Assembly: GCA_964407825.1 (NCBI GenBank)
Contig: CAYOXD010000009.1
Coordinates: 1-51,586, forward strand
Length of the DNA stretch: 51,586 bases
Source: CAYOXD01 sp964407825
Lineage (GTDB): Bacteria > Desulfobacterota > Desulfobacteria > Desulfobacterales > JAFDDL01
Reading direction: 5' to 3'
Below are positions 1 through 9,549 of the stretch, in pieces. The position numbers and the translations under genes were made by a program. Under the pieces are notes generated by a model that was not told the origin of the DNA, ran no database searches, and saw nothing but the letters and a program-made list of their open reading frames with translations. Positions within the stretch are counted from its first letter, which is position 1; every line of letters begins with the position of its first letter.

Positions 1-26
1 CCAGGAGCGGTTCGATTTCTCTCCAT
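1..26 (-). CDS. possible start of a further minus-strand gene, cut by the window edge
   Basis: On the minus strand an ATG at 26 is preceded by a purine-rich stretch (GAAGAAAAA) and would begin a protein M-E-R-N-R-T-A-P that runs off the window. It lies 40 bp after the stop of the DUF3352-like gene and in the same direction, so it could be the next gene of that unit. Eight codons are too few to recognise any family, and a chance ATG is equally possible. Confidence 0.2.
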
Positions 27-66
27 TTTTTCTTCGAGAAAGGTTCTACGTGTCTTCTGTCGGTCT

Positions 67-1818
67 TCAGCTTCGGGTCCGGTCCATCAGCACCTGGACA
101 TCGCTGCACACCCTGTTCCCATCCACATACGTTCGACCGCCGACGGCCTTGTACATGGAAAGCCCGTCCAGAAGCGGCATAACCCCCAGGTCCACGACCT
201 TCTGCAGGTCCTTTGCCTTGTCCGGCTGGGTCATGGCCAACCAGGACATGCCCCGGGGAATCAATTCTTTTATTCTTGCGATAAGCCCTTCGGAACGAAG
301 ATAGAACACCGAATTGTTTTTCGATGTCATGATGTCTCCAAATGCCTTGAAATCGGGATGGGTTGCAAGAGTTCCCGTATCGGAGGCACTCAGCATGTCT
401 TTGAGAAGCTCGCGGTTGACGGCCACGGCGCAGAAGTTGTTTGAAAACGCGTAGGCCGGGTTCACCCCCCCTCCAAACGGCAGGGTTACATAGTGAATGT
501 CCGTGTCCGCATATGACTCCTGCTCTATCTGCAGCCCGGTCTTAGCCACCTGGCGCCGGATCACCCCTTCGATCACCTCGGGCTGGGAGACTTGAGCAAA
601 CAGGGAAAGCTCCGGAACCGGAATCGGTCCGTTCATGTCGATATCGTTTACGAGGAAACCGGCTTGGGAACCAAACGCCGTAATAAATGTTTCAAGGTCC
701 ACCCCCGTTTTCTCTGCGAACATTTGTCTGAACCGCGCGAGGGCCTCCGGGGGCATGTGGGAATTCTTCCGAAGGTTTTCCCAGAAAAGCTTCAAATCAA
801 AAGTATTCTGCCAGCTGTACAGAAGGGCGTTCGCCGGCACGTATTGTAATGTGGGATTTTTCTGAGGCGCTTTGGCCAATAACCGCGTAAGGTACGGCGA
901 CATCTTCTTTCTGTCCAGACCGATAATCATCTTCGTGCATACGATGGGGCCGCCGTCGTCATACTTCACGAGATTCAGGCTTTGAATTCCCTGCATCTTG
1001 TCAAGCTGCTTTTCAAACATCTTCAGCCTGGGATTGTCTGCCGCACTGTCCGCCATAATTACCCGAGTTTTGGCGAGGACGCCTTCGACATTTGCAAAAG
1101 CCACCATGTTGGTTTTGCCCGCCTCATAAAGATCCGCGCAATAGTGCCGGTAAGTTTCGGATGACAGAAGAGAGGTTCGCCTGTTCAGGGATTGATCGAG
1201 ACAGCTCTTGACGGGCGCACTGGAAAATCCGGCGATCATCAAGCCGTCCGCCAGCGCGTAATAGAGCGCCTGGCCGTTTCCAAGGGGCAGCCGGTTGACT
1301 TCCCACTGCCTATATGTCTCTTTTTTCACTGAAAGCGGGGTGCGGAGCATGCTGGAAAGACTTTCCAGAATCCGGCTCGGCTGGGTGGGCCGGGATACCA
1401 TCACGAAGGCATCCAGAAGGGGTTTCATTTGGCCTGCCTTCAACTTCGCCAGGTCAAGGTCGGTATTCAGCAGCGCAACGGAAATATCTTTTCCGAACAA
1501 CACATTGAACCACAAGCTCCTGGTGGCGGTCTTTACATCATCGGTGGCGGCAAGGACCGTGGATCGATCATTGGCCGACACTCCCATCGCCGTCAGAAGG
1601 CTCGGCCAATCGATGCTTCCCAAGGCCCTTCCCAGGCGTTCGCCGCGAAACCGATCGATCTGTTTCGAAAGCTGGCAAACGCGCATCACTGCCAGCGTAT
1701 CCCCCGGCAGAACGGTTTCCACGGCGGTTTGCTTCGGCGCCTGGCGATAGAGATAAAAATAGGTACCGGCCGCAGCCGCCGCCACAACGATTACCAACGT
1801 CAAAATGAATTTGCGCAT
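67..1818 (-). CDS. membrane-anchored DUF3352-like protein
   Basis: A 583-residue protein with a short basic N-terminus and one hydrophobic segment (about residues 5-24), which should act as an uncleaved anchor or signal peptide. The rest is a large soluble domain presumably outside the cytoplasm. The opening after the anchor (LPGDTLAVMRV...) and the repeated beta-rich pattern resemble the DUF3352 family, whose function is unknown. A ribosome binding site (GAGGGG) precedes the ATG by a few bases. It lies 124 bp downstream of the ClpV-type gene on the same strand and may be co-transcribed with it. I recognise no catalytic motif. The family assignment is by appearance only. Confidence 0.8.
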   Translation of the reverse strand: MRKFILTLVIVVAAAAAGTYFYLYRQAPKQTAVETVLPGDTLAVMRVCQLSKQIDRFRGERLGRALGSIDWPSLLTAMGVSANDRSTVLAATDDVKTATRSLWFNVLFGKDISVALLNTDLDLAKLKAGQMKPLLDAFVMVSRPTQPSRILESLSSMLRTPLSVKKETYRQWEVNRLPLGNGQALYYALADGLMIAGFSSAPVKSCLDQSLNRRTSLLSSETYRHYCADLYEAGKTNMVAFANVEGVLAKTRVIMADSAADNPRLKMFEKQLDKMQGIQSLNLVKYDDGGPIVCTKMIIGLDRKKMSPYLTRLLAKAPQKNPTLQYVPANALLYSWQNTFDLKLFWENLRKNSHMPPEALARFRQMFAEKTGVDLETFITAFGSQAGFLVNDIDMNGPIPVPELSLFAQVSQPEVIEGVIRRQVAKTGLQIEQESYADTDIHYVTLPFGGGVNPAYAFSNNFCAVAVNRELLKDMLSASDTGTLATHPDFKAFGDIMTSKNNSVFYLRSEGLIARIKELIPRGMSWLAMTQPDKAKDLQKVVDLGVMPLLDGLSMYKAVGGRTYVDGNRVCSDVQVLMDRTRS

Positions 1819-1942
1819 AAGGTCCCCTCTTCAATTGCCATGGTGGATTTTGCTCTACATTAAATGCCGAATCGTCACAAAAGCCCAAAATCTTGAATTT
1901 CCGAAGGATAGGATGTTGCTTTCTGTCAAGGAAAAACTTAAC

Positions 1943-4582
1943 TCAGGCGATCTCGAACGCGAACCCCTCCCCGCGCACCTTCACCGCCACCTGACGGAGC
2001 TGCTCTCCGGCCGCCATCCTGGACAGGAGTTCCCGGCTCATGTCCGGCAGCAGCGTGTTGGTGAGGATATGCTCGGCGTTCCGGGCGCCGCTGTCCACCT
2101 CGGTGCACCGGCCGGCGATGGCGTCAACCACCTCCGGATCATAGGTAAAGGCGATATTGCGGTTCTCCTGAATCCGCCGGGCGATCCGGTCCAGCTTCAA
2201 CCGGATGATCCGGCGCATGATGGCGTCGGTGATGGGGTAATACGGGACCACCTTGAGGCGGCCCAGAAAGGCCGGCTTGAAGTGCTTTTGAAGCTCGGGC
2301 TGCAGCATGCCCGACAGGATGCCGGGATCCGGCGCGGTCTTTTCTTTTGCGCAGACCCTCATGATCGTCTCCGTGCCGATGTTCGAGGTGAGGATGATCA
2401 CCGTGTTCTTGAAGTCGATGCGGCGGCCCTCGCCGTCCTCCAGGGTCCCCTTGTCGAACACCTGGTAGAAGAGCTCCATTACATCCGGGTGGGCCTTTTC
2501 CACCTCATCCAGGAGAACGACGCTGTAGGGGCGTTTGCGTACGGCCTCGGTAAGCACTCCCCCCTCGCCGTAGCCCACGTAGCCGGGAGGGGAGCCCTTC
2601 AGCCCTGAAACCGTGTGGGATTCCTGGTACTCGGACATGTTAATAGTGATCAGGTTCTCCTCTCCGCCGTATAGAAGTTCCGAGAGGGCCAGGGCCGTTT
2701 CGGTCTTTCCCACCCCGCTCGGACCCACGAACAGGAGGACCGCCGTGGGTTTGGAAGGATCCTCGATGCCCGCGTGGGCGGTCTGGATCATCCGGGCCAC
2801 GGCCCCAAGGGCATGGTCCTGACCGATGATCCGCTCTCCCAGGAGATTTTCCATCCTGAGGACCGTGGCGATTTCGTCCGTGAGCATGCGGCCCGTGGGG
2901 ATGCCGGTCCAGCCGGAGATGACCTCCGAGACGGTGTCCGGCCCCACGGATATCTGGACCAGGGGGCTGTTTCCCTGGACTGCCGCGAATGCCTTTTCGA
3001 GGTCTTTGAGCTCGCGCTGCCGGCCGGGGATTCGGGCCTCGTCACAGCCGTCGTTTTTGGAGGCCTGCTGAAGTTCCTGGCGCAGATCCCGGATGAGGCC
3101 GGCCATTTCCATCTCCTGCCGCCATTTTTCCATCAGGGAATCGATGCGGGACTGAACGGTGGTTTTTTCCCCATCGAGCGCCTGCATGCGGTCTGTGTGA
3201 TCGGCGCCCAGGAGGGCCTCCTGGCGCAGCCGGCCGAGCTCCCTTTCGATCTGGCCCATCCGCCGGGTGGCGGCCTCCAGGGCCGGCGGCCGGGTGGTGA
3301 GCCCGATGGCCACCCGGGCGCAGGCCGTATCGAGAACGCTCACGGCCTTGTCCGGCAGCTGGCGGCCCACGAGATAGCGGTGGGAGAGGCGTACGGCATC
3401 CGATAGGGCCGCGTCCGTGATCATGACGTTGTGGTGCTTTTCAAGGAAGGGGGCGATGGCCCGCATCATGACCATGGCCTTGTCCTCGTCGGGTTCCTCC
3501 ACCTTGATCACCTGGAAGCGGCGGGCCAGGGCCGCGTCCTTTTCGAAATACTTTTTGTATTCTGCCCAGGTGGTGGCGGCGATGGTCCGCAGCTCTCCGC
3601 GGGCCAGGGCGGGTTTGAGCAGGTTCGCCGCATCGCCGGCGCCTGCCGATGCGCCCGCACCGATGAGGCTGTGGGCCTCGTCGATAAAGAGAATGATGGG
3701 CACGGGCGATGCCTTGACCTCGTCGATCACGGATTTGAGCCGCCTCTCGAACTCGCCCTTGATGCCGGCGCCGGCCTGGAGGAGCCCCAGATCCAGGGTG
3801 TGGAGGGCGACCTTCTGCAGGATCGGAGGAACGTCCTCCTCCACGATTCGCAGGGCGAATCCCTCCACCACGGCGGTCTTTCCGACCCCCGCCTCACCGG
3901 TGAGGATGGGGTTGTTCTGGCGGCGGCGGATCAGGACGTCCACCATCTGCCGGATTTCCAGGTCCCGGCCCATGACCGGGTCTAGTTCGCCCCGCCTGGC
4001 CCGTTCGGTCAGGTTGATGGTGTACTGATCCAGGGCCCTGGCGCCGGAGGAGCCGGCCCCTGCCGTCGCGCCGGGGGAAGCGGCTGTCGGTCCCGCCTCC
4101 CGGTCCTCGATGGAACCGGCCACGATGTCCGGAAGGCTTTGGGACAGGGTCTCCACCGAAATCCTTTCGAAGGCGGCCACGCTTCCCAGGATCACCCGGC
4201 GCAGGGCCTCGTCACGCACCAGCGCCAGCAGAAGGTGGCCGGAGCGCACCGCCTGCGCCTGAAAGTCCACCGAGGCCGCGAGCCAGGCTTCCTGAATCGC
4301 CTGGGGGACCCGGGGGGAGAGCACGGGGGTGCGGGCGTTACCGGTTTTGAATCGCTCCATGGCCCGGGTGAGCGCTGCCGTCACCCGGTCGGCATCGATC
4401 TCGAAGCGGCTGAGGATTTTATGGATATCCGTATCTTGCGTTTCCATGAGTCTGGCCAGGAAATGCTCCAGGTCCACCTCGTAATGGGTATGGGACAGGC
4501 ATAGGCCGGCGGCCGACTCCAGGGCGCTTCGGCAGGTACGATTGAGCTTTCCTATCAGGGACTTAAGATTGGAAGTAGCCAT
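1943..4582 (-). CDS. clpV: ClpV/TssH-type AAA+ ATPase of type VI secretion
   Basis: An 879-residue Clp/Hsp100 protein. It has a double Clp-N domain (about 10-150), a first AAA+ module with Walker A GEAGVGKT near residue 229, a middle coiled-coil domain, and a second AAA+ module with Walker A GPSGVGKT near 619. The N-terminus (NLKSLIGKLN, then a helix with HTHYEVDLEHFL) is that of ClpV rather than the disaggregase ClpB. ClpV disassembles the contracted TssB/TssC sheath in the cytoplasm so that subunits can be reused. An AAGGAG site lies 7 bp before the start. It is divergent from typA. No other recognisable type VI gene lies to its right, and only a DUF3352-like gene lies to its left within the window. 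A ClpB-like role is the main alternative. Confidence 0.88.
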   Translation of the reverse strand: MATSNLKSLIGKLNRTCRSALESAAGLCLSHTHYEVDLEHFLARLMETQDTDIHKILSRFEIDADRVTAALTRAMERFKTGNARTPVLSPRVPQAIQEAWLAASVDFQAQAVRSGHLLLALVRDEALRRVILGSVAAFERISVETLSQSLPDIVAGSIEDREAGPTAASPGATAGAGSSGARALDQYTINLTERARRGELDPVMGRDLEIRQMVDVLIRRRQNNPILTGEAGVGKTAVVEGFALRIVEEDVPPILQKVALHTLDLGLLQAGAGIKGEFERRLKSVIDEVKASPVPIILFIDEAHSLIGAGASAGAGDAANLLKPALARGELRTIAATTWAEYKKYFEKDAALARRFQVIKVEEPDEDKAMVMMRAIAPFLEKHHNVMITDAALSDAVRLSHRYLVGRQLPDKAVSVLDTACARVAIGLTTRPPALEAATRRMGQIERELGRLRQEALLGADHTDRMQALDGEKTTVQSRIDSLMEKWRQEMEMAGLIRDLRQELQQASKNDGCDEARIPGRQRELKDLEKAFAAVQGNSPLVQISVGPDTVSEVISGWTGIPTGRMLTDEIATVLRMENLLGERIIGQDHALGAVARMIQTAHAGIEDPSKPTAVLLFVGPSGVGKTETALALSELLYGGEENLITINMSEYQESHTVSGLKGSPPGYVGYGEGGVLTEAVRKRPYSVVLLDEVEKAHPDVMELFYQVFDKGTLEDGEGRRIDFKNTVIILTSNIGTETIMRVCAKEKTAPDPGILSGMLQPELQKHFKPAFLGRLKVVPYYPITDAIMRRIIRLKLDRIARRIQENRNIAFTYDPEVVDAIAGRCTEVDSGARNAEHILTNTLLPDMSRELLSRMAAGEQLRQVAVKVRGEGFAFEIA

Positions 4583-4669
4583 GATAATGCTCCTTATTGG
4601 AAGTGTCGCATGTTTCCTGCAAGAGGATACTGACCACAGGGAATTATGGGTGGAAATGAATCCCGCCTA

Positions 4670-4698
4670 TTGACCTTGGGGCGCCCAGGCACTATGGA
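4670..4698 (+). promoter_or_regulatory. candidate sigma-70 promoter for typA
   Basis: TTGACC at 4670-4675 and TATGGA at 4693-4698 are separated by exactly 17 bp, upstream of typA. The -35 box matches five of six consensus positions and the -10 box about three. A small GC hairpin (GGGGC-TTCCG-GCCCC, 4733-4747) follows in the leader. This is motif evidence only. Confidence 0.4.
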
Positions 4699-4779
4699 GA
4701 GTCCAGCCCTTTCCGGGGAGAGAGGCTTACCCGGGGCTTCCGGCCCCTTGAACCAGCAACGTAACGAAGGAACACTTAC

Positions 4780-6624
4780 TTGAAAACGACACGAATCGCA
4801 AACCCCTATATTCGCAATATCGCCATCATCGCCCACGTTGACCACGGCAAGACGACCCTGGTGGACGCCATGTTTCGTCAGAGTGGGCTCTTCAGGGCCG
4901 GCCAGCAGGTCGATGAACGCATCATGGACAGCATGGACCTGGAACGTGAGCGAGGCATCACCATCGCCGCCAAGAACTGCGCCGTCACGTGGAACGGCGT
5001 CAAGATCAACATTATCGATACCCCGGGCCACGCGGATTTCGGCGGAGAGGTGGAACGCGCCCTGTCCATGGCCGATGGCGCGCTGCTGCTGGTGGATGCC
5101 TCGGAGGGGCCGCTGCCTCAGACACGGTTTGTCCTGAAAAAAACCCTGGCGGCCGGACTCAAGGTCATCGTGGTGATCAACAAGATCGACCGGGCCGATG
5201 CCAGGCCGCAGGAGGTTTTGGAGGAGATATTCGATCTGTTCATAGAGCTCGACGCCACGGACGAACAGCTGGAATTCCCCCTTCTCTATGCCAACGGCCG
5301 GGAGGGGATCGCCCAGAAGAGCCTGGAGGAGCCGGGACAGTCCCTTGCCGTTCTCTTTGACACCATCGTCAACGAGGTTCCGGCGCCCACCTTCGAGGAG
5401 GGCCACCCCTTCCAGCTGCTGGTCTCGGACCTGAGCTATTCCGATTATCTGGGGCGCCTGGCCATCGGACGGGTGTTCAACGGGGAGGCGCGTTTCAACG
5501 AGTCCATGGTCTGTCTCGACGCGGCGGGCCAGCGGCTGCCGCTGAAGATCTCGAAGCTGCAGTGCTACGAGGGGCCGAAGCTGGTGGAGGTGGACAGGGC
5601 CGCATCCGGGGACATCGTGGTGCTGGCAGGCATCGAGAACGTGGCCATCGGGGACACCATCTGCGCCAAGGAGGATCCGAGACCCCTGCCGCGCATCCGG
5701 GTGGATGAACCCACGGTGTCCATGCGCTTTACCATCAACAGCTCCCCCTTTGCCGGCAAGGAGGGCCGTTATGTGCAGTCCGCCAAGATCCGGGAGCGGC
5801 TGATTCTGGAGACGCTCCGCAACGTGGGGATCCAGATGGAGGAGACCGAGGACCGGGATTCCTTCATCGTCAAGGGCAGGGGGGAATTCCAGATGGCCAT
5901 CCTGATCGAGACCATGCGGCGGGAAGGCTACGAGCTGTGCGTGGGGCGGCCCCGGGTGATTTTGAGAAAGGAGCAGGGAAAGACCCTGGAGCCCATCGAA
6001 CATCTGTTCGTGGATGTGGATGAACGCTTCATGGGAATCGTGACGGAGAAGCTCTCGCTTCGCAAGGGCAAGATGCTGAACATGGTCAACAAGGGCCGGG
6101 GCCGGGTGCGCATCGAGTTTTCCCTGCCGTCCCGATCCCTGATCGGCTACAGGGACGAATTTCTTACCGACACCAAGGGGACCGGCATCCTCAATTCCAT
6201 CTTTTCCGGGTACGAGCCGTATCGGGGGGAATTCCCCCAGCGCTATACGGGTTCCATCGTCTCGGACCGCTCAGGGACCGCTGTCCCCTACGCCCTTTTC
6301 AACCTCGAGCCGCGAGGGCAGCTGCTCATCGGTCCAGGGACCCCGGTTTACGAGGGGATGATCGTGGGTGAGCACAACCGGGACAACGATATCAACGTCA
6401 ACCCGTGCAAGGAGAAAAAACTCACCAACATGCGTGCCTCGGGGCGGGACGAGAACGTGGTGCTCTCGCCCGTGAAACCCATCACCCTGGAGCGGGCCCT
6501 GAATTTCATCCAGGACGATGAGATGGTGGAGGTCACCCCCGAGTCCATCCGGCTCCGAAAGACGGTGCTCTCGGCCCAGAAGCGCTACACCCTGCGCGGC
6601 GCCAAGGCAAAGGCAAAGCGGTGA
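4780..6624 (+). CDS. typA: ribosome-associated GTPase TypA/BipA
   Basis: A 614-residue translational GTPase of normal length for the family. The G motifs are clear: G1 AHVDHGKTTL near residue 15, RGITI in switch I, DTPGHADF as G3 and NKIDR as G4. Domain II, an EF-G-like domain III and the TypA-specific C-terminal domain follow (SLIGYRDEFLT...GTGILN). TypA binds the 70S ribosome or assembling 50S subunits and is needed under cold and other stress. The start is a TTG at 4780 preceded by GAAGGA; it gives the usual family N-terminus, and the first ATG inside would remove the G1 loop. It stands alone, divergent from the ClpV gene. Confidence 0.96.
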   Translation: MKTTRIANPYIRNIAIIAHVDHGKTTLVDAMFRQSGLFRAGQQVDERIMDSMDLERERGITIAAKNCAVTWNGVKINIIDTPGHADFGGEVERALSMADGALLLVDASEGPLPQTRFVLKKTLAAGLKVIVVINKIDRADARPQEVLEEIFDLFIELDATDEQLEFPLLYANGREGIAQKSLEEPGQSLAVLFDTIVNEVPAPTFEEGHPFQLLVSDLSYSDYLGRLAIGRVFNGEARFNESMVCLDAAGQRLPLKISKLQCYEGPKLVEVDRAASGDIVVLAGIENVAIGDTICAKEDPRPLPRIRVDEPTVSMRFTINSSPFAGKEGRYVQSAKIRERLILETLRNVGIQMEETEDRDSFIVKGRGEFQMAILIETMRREGYELCVGRPRVILRKEQGKTLEPIEHLFVDVDERFMGIVTEKLSLRKGKMLNMVNKGRGRVRIEFSLPSRSLIGYRDEFLTDTKGTGILNSIFSGYEPYRGEFPQRYTGSIVSDRSGTAVPYALFNLEPRGQLLIGPGTPVYEGMIVGEHNRDNDINVNPCKEKKLTNMRASGRDENVVLSPVKPITLERALNFIQDDEMVEVTPESIRLRKTVLSAQKRYTLRGAKAKAKR

Positions 6625-6816
6625 CGGATCGTTTGCTGCATGGCCGCGGGGAAGGTTGCAATTATCCATAATCTTTTATATTAGTTTCAGACAGGTCCGT
6701 TCCCCTTTGCACACATTCTGGAATTTTCAGGCAAGGCGGTACAGGTTGTGTCTATCGATTTATGGGCTCATTGGTAAGTTGTTATCAATAATCTCAGAGG
6801 AAATAATAAGGCACGG

Positions 6817-8667
6817 ATGAAAACTGATATCTCCGAAAAGATCGCGTTCCTCCTCAAAGAAGAGCAGCTCATAACCGAAGCACAGCTTGAACGCGCCAGA
6901 AATATAAAATCCAGGATCCTTTCCGAGAAGGGATTGCTGGAGATTTTAAAGGAGTTGAAGTTTGTCACGGATAGCCAGATCAGAAAGGTGCTGAGTCTCC
7001 ACAAGGGGGCGTTCAAGATCGGAGATCTCTTGGTTGAATTCGGCTATCTGACACAGGAAATGCTCAACGCCGCCCTTGATATACAGAAACAGCAGAAGGG
7101 CAAGCGCCTGGGAGAGATTTTAATCCAGGAAAAATTTATCGTTGAAGACGACTTTTATGATCTGTTGTCCATACAGCTTGGATTCCCCTATGCCGAACCC
7201 GATATCCAAGACATTGACAAGGCGCTCGTCTCAAAGGCCAATACCAAGTGGTACCGCCAGCACCAAATCCTCCCGCTCTATATGAGAGACGGCAAGCCCA
7301 TGATCGCATTCGTCGATCCTTTCAGCCAACAGAGCATGGAGGGGGCCACGGAAATCTTCGGCCCGGACATTCATGTCGCCGTGGCATCCCGCCACATCGT
7401 GTTCTCGTTGCTCAATAAGATGGAGATGGGCACAAAGGAATCCACGGTGGATGATCAATCGGTCCAGGCGATTGTCGATGGGGTCATCCAGAATGCCATC
7501 CTCTCCGAAGCCAGTGACATCCATTTTGAGCCCTTTGTGAGCAAACTGACGGTTCGGTTTCGGCAGGATGGCATCCTCGTCCATTACGCCGATTATCCTG
7601 TTGAGATTATCCCCACGCTGACCAGCCGTCTTAAAATCATGAGCAAAGCCAATATCGCGGAAAAGCGTATCCATCAGGGCGGCAGGATTACATTTGATTT
7701 CAATGGCGAACAGTATGATATGCGGGCCTCGTTTTACGTATCCGTTTATGGGGAGAAGGTTGTTCTGAGAATTCTGAACATGGCCAGCCGGCTCATCGAT
7801 ATCAGGCATATCGGCATGCCGCCCAGGACGCTGAAACGGTTTTTGCAGGATGCCCTGGAGACGCCCTCCGGGGTTATTATTGTCACCGGACCGACAGGGT
7901 CTGGAAAAACCACGACCGTATATTCTTGCATTAATCACATCAAACGGCCGGAAATCAGCATCATAACGGCTGAAGAGCCGGTTGAGTATCTCATTAAAGA
8001 CGTGATCCAGTGTTCCATCAACCCGGCCATCAACCTGACCTATGAGGAAACCTTGAGACATGTGGTCAGGCAGGACCCGGATGTCATTGTAATCGGTGAG
8101 ATACGGGACAACTACTCTGCCGATGTGGCGGTTCATGCCGCTTTGACAGGCCATAAGGTGTTGACCTCCTTTCATACAGAGGACAGCATCGGTGGTTTGA
8201 TTCGCCTGATGAACATGGATATCGAGTCCTTTCTGGTGTCGTCGACCGTTGTTTGTGTTCTGGCGCAGCGGTTGCTGAGAAAGGTGTGCCCCCGCTGCGC
8301 CGAGCCCCATCGGTTGACTCCGGAGGAACTGAGCCGGATAGAGTATACACCGGCGGACATTTCGGGGAGTCAGTTCTTGAAAGGCAAGGGGTGTTCCAAC
8401 TGCCGGTTTACCGGATACAAGGGACGGATCGCTGTTTTTGAAATGCTGATTTTGAACGATCTCATCAGGGATGCGGTGCTGAAAAAGAAATCCAGTTTTG
8501 AAATCAGGAAGATCAGTATCGAGACCTCAGGGCTGCTGACACTGTTCGAAGATGCCATATACAAAGCCGCCACGGGAATCACCACGGTGGAAGAAGTGTT
8601 CAGGTGTGTTCCGAAATTGCTCAAGCCACGGTCAATTAAGGAAATAAAACGATTGCAGGGAAATTGA
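6817..8667 (+). CDS. GspE/PilB-type secretion or pilus assembly ATPase with MshEN-like N-terminus
   Basis: A 616-residue member of the type II secretion/type IV pilus ATPase family. Residues 67-125 hold a paired motif (KIGDLLVEFGYLT... then KRLGEILIQEKFIV...LGFPYAEP) that matches the MshEN consensus, which in MshE binds cyclic di-GMP. The ATPase core has Walker A GPTGSGKTTT near 358, a Walker B with VIVIGEIRD, and a zinc-binding CxxC...CxxC knuckle near 491 and 525, as in PilB/GspE. Such ATPases power assembly of pilin-like filaments at the inner membrane. No pilin, PilC or secretin gene is nearby. The gene is followed after 3 bp by an HDOD gene, so the two are surely one unit. The pair looks AT-richer than its surroundings. 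Confidence 0.92.
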   Translation: MKTDISEKIAFLLKEEQLITEAQLERARNIKSRILSEKGLLEILKELKFVTDSQIRKVLSLHKGAFKIGDLLVEFGYLTQEMLNAALDIQKQQKGKRLGEILIQEKFIVEDDFYDLLSIQLGFPYAEPDIQDIDKALVSKANTKWYRQHQILPLYMRDGKPMIAFVDPFSQQSMEGATEIFGPDIHVAVASRHIVFSLLNKMEMGTKESTVDDQSVQAIVDGVIQNAILSEASDIHFEPFVSKLTVRFRQDGILVHYADYPVEIIPTLTSRLKIMSKANIAEKRIHQGGRITFDFNGEQYDMRASFYVSVYGEKVVLRILNMASRLIDIRHIGMPPRTLKRFLQDALETPSGVIIVTGPTGSGKTTTVYSCINHIKRPEISIITAEEPVEYLIKDVIQCSINPAINLTYEETLRHVVRQDPDVIVIGEIRDNYSADVAVHAALTGHKVLTSFHTEDSIGGLIRLMNMDIESFLVSSTVVCVLAQRLLRKVCPRCAEPHRLTPEELSRIEYTPADISGSQFLKGKGCSNCRFTGYKGRIAVFEMLILNDLIRDAVLKKKSSFEIRKISIETSGLLTLFEDAIYKAATGITTVEEVFRCVPKLLKPRSIKEIKRLQGN

Positions 8668-8670
8668 TCC

Positions 8671-9549
8671 ATGGACAAAGATACGGCATTGATTGATATT
8701 CTTTTATCTGAGGTCAAGAAAGAAGACTCGTTGCCACCCTTGAGTCAGAACTCCCTTCTCCTCCAACGGGAAATTGCCAAGACTTCTCCTGCAATCAAGA
8801 AAATTGAAGCCATGATCAAATATGATCCCTCTTTGACCGGCCATCTTCTAAAGATTGCCAATTCGGCCTTGTACAAGGGGCTCGTAACGATTGGTACGGT
8901 TAAGGATGCCATTTTAAGGCTGGGAATCAATGAAATCAAAAATATCGTGTCATGGTCCATCCACAGCGCCAATTTTCAGACCAAAGATCCCTTTATAAAG
9001 GCCTATAAAACCAGATTGTGGTTTCATTCCCTGTCCTGTGCCATGGGGTGCGTCTGGACGGCGAAATATCTGGACCTTGAAACGGACAAAATCGTTTCAA
9101 AGGCATTTATAGCCGGTCTGCTCCATGACATGGGAATCTTGTGTCTGCTGTTCGCTTTGGAAAGCGCAAAATCGGAAAAAAAGATTGATGCCTACCCGTC
9201 GAAATATCTGTTGCAGGAATTGATGGATCAATTCCATCCGGATTTGGGATATAGGCTGCTCAAACACTGGAACCTGCCGGAGGAATACTATATCGTGGCA
9301 AGGGACCACCATGTTGAAGAATTCGATCAGTCCAACCAGTTGCTCACCCTGGTCAGATTGATTAACATGATTTGCAACAGGATGGAAAAGGGCGACTCGA
9401 AACAGGACATGGCCAGCATTATCAGTTCTGCCGAGGCCAACCTCTTGGGGGTTTCAGAAATCGGCATTGCCGAGATCGAAATTGAAATCGAAGCATTTCA
9501 GAAGAAATTTACTTCCTATTTCAGAGCCAAGACAACTCCCGGGTCATGA
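8671..9549 (+). CDS. HDOD domain protein
   Basis: A 292-residue protein with an HDOD domain over roughly residues 15-230. Typical stretches are LPPLSQNSLLLQREI near the start, PSLTGHLLKIANSALY, and AFIAGLLHDMGILCL followed by a DHH-containing helix region. HDOD proteins are catalytically inactive relatives of HD phosphohydrolases and act in signalling, motility or cell-cycle control. The start lies 3 bp after the stop of the GspE-like ATPase, implying translational coupling and a shared role, perhaps control of that ATPase. The stop overlaps the convergent yebG stop by 6 bp. The specific partner is unknown. Confidence 0.88.
   Translation: MDKDTALIDILLSEVKKEDSLPPLSQNSLLLQREIAKTSPAIKKIEAMIKYDPSLTGHLLKIANSALYKGLVTIGTVKDAILRLGINEIKNIVSWSIHSANFQTKDPFIKAYKTRLWFHSLSCAMGCVWTAKYLDLETDKIVSKAFIAGLLHDMGILCLLFALESAKSEKKIDAYPSKYLLQELMDQFHPDLGYRLLKHWNLPEEYYIVARDHHVEEFDQSNQLLTLVRLINMICNRMEKGDSKQDMASIISSAEANLLGVSEIGIAEIEIEIEAFQKKFTSYFRAKTTPGS

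Noticed and set aside
1805..2608. 267-codon plus-strand open frame
   Set aside because: It lies opposite the 3' part of the ClpV gene, has no binding site and reads as low-complexity His/Leu/Gly sequence typical of antisense GC-rich DNA.
4594..6003. 469-codon minus-strand open frame
   Set aside because: It is antisense to typA, whose protein is certain.
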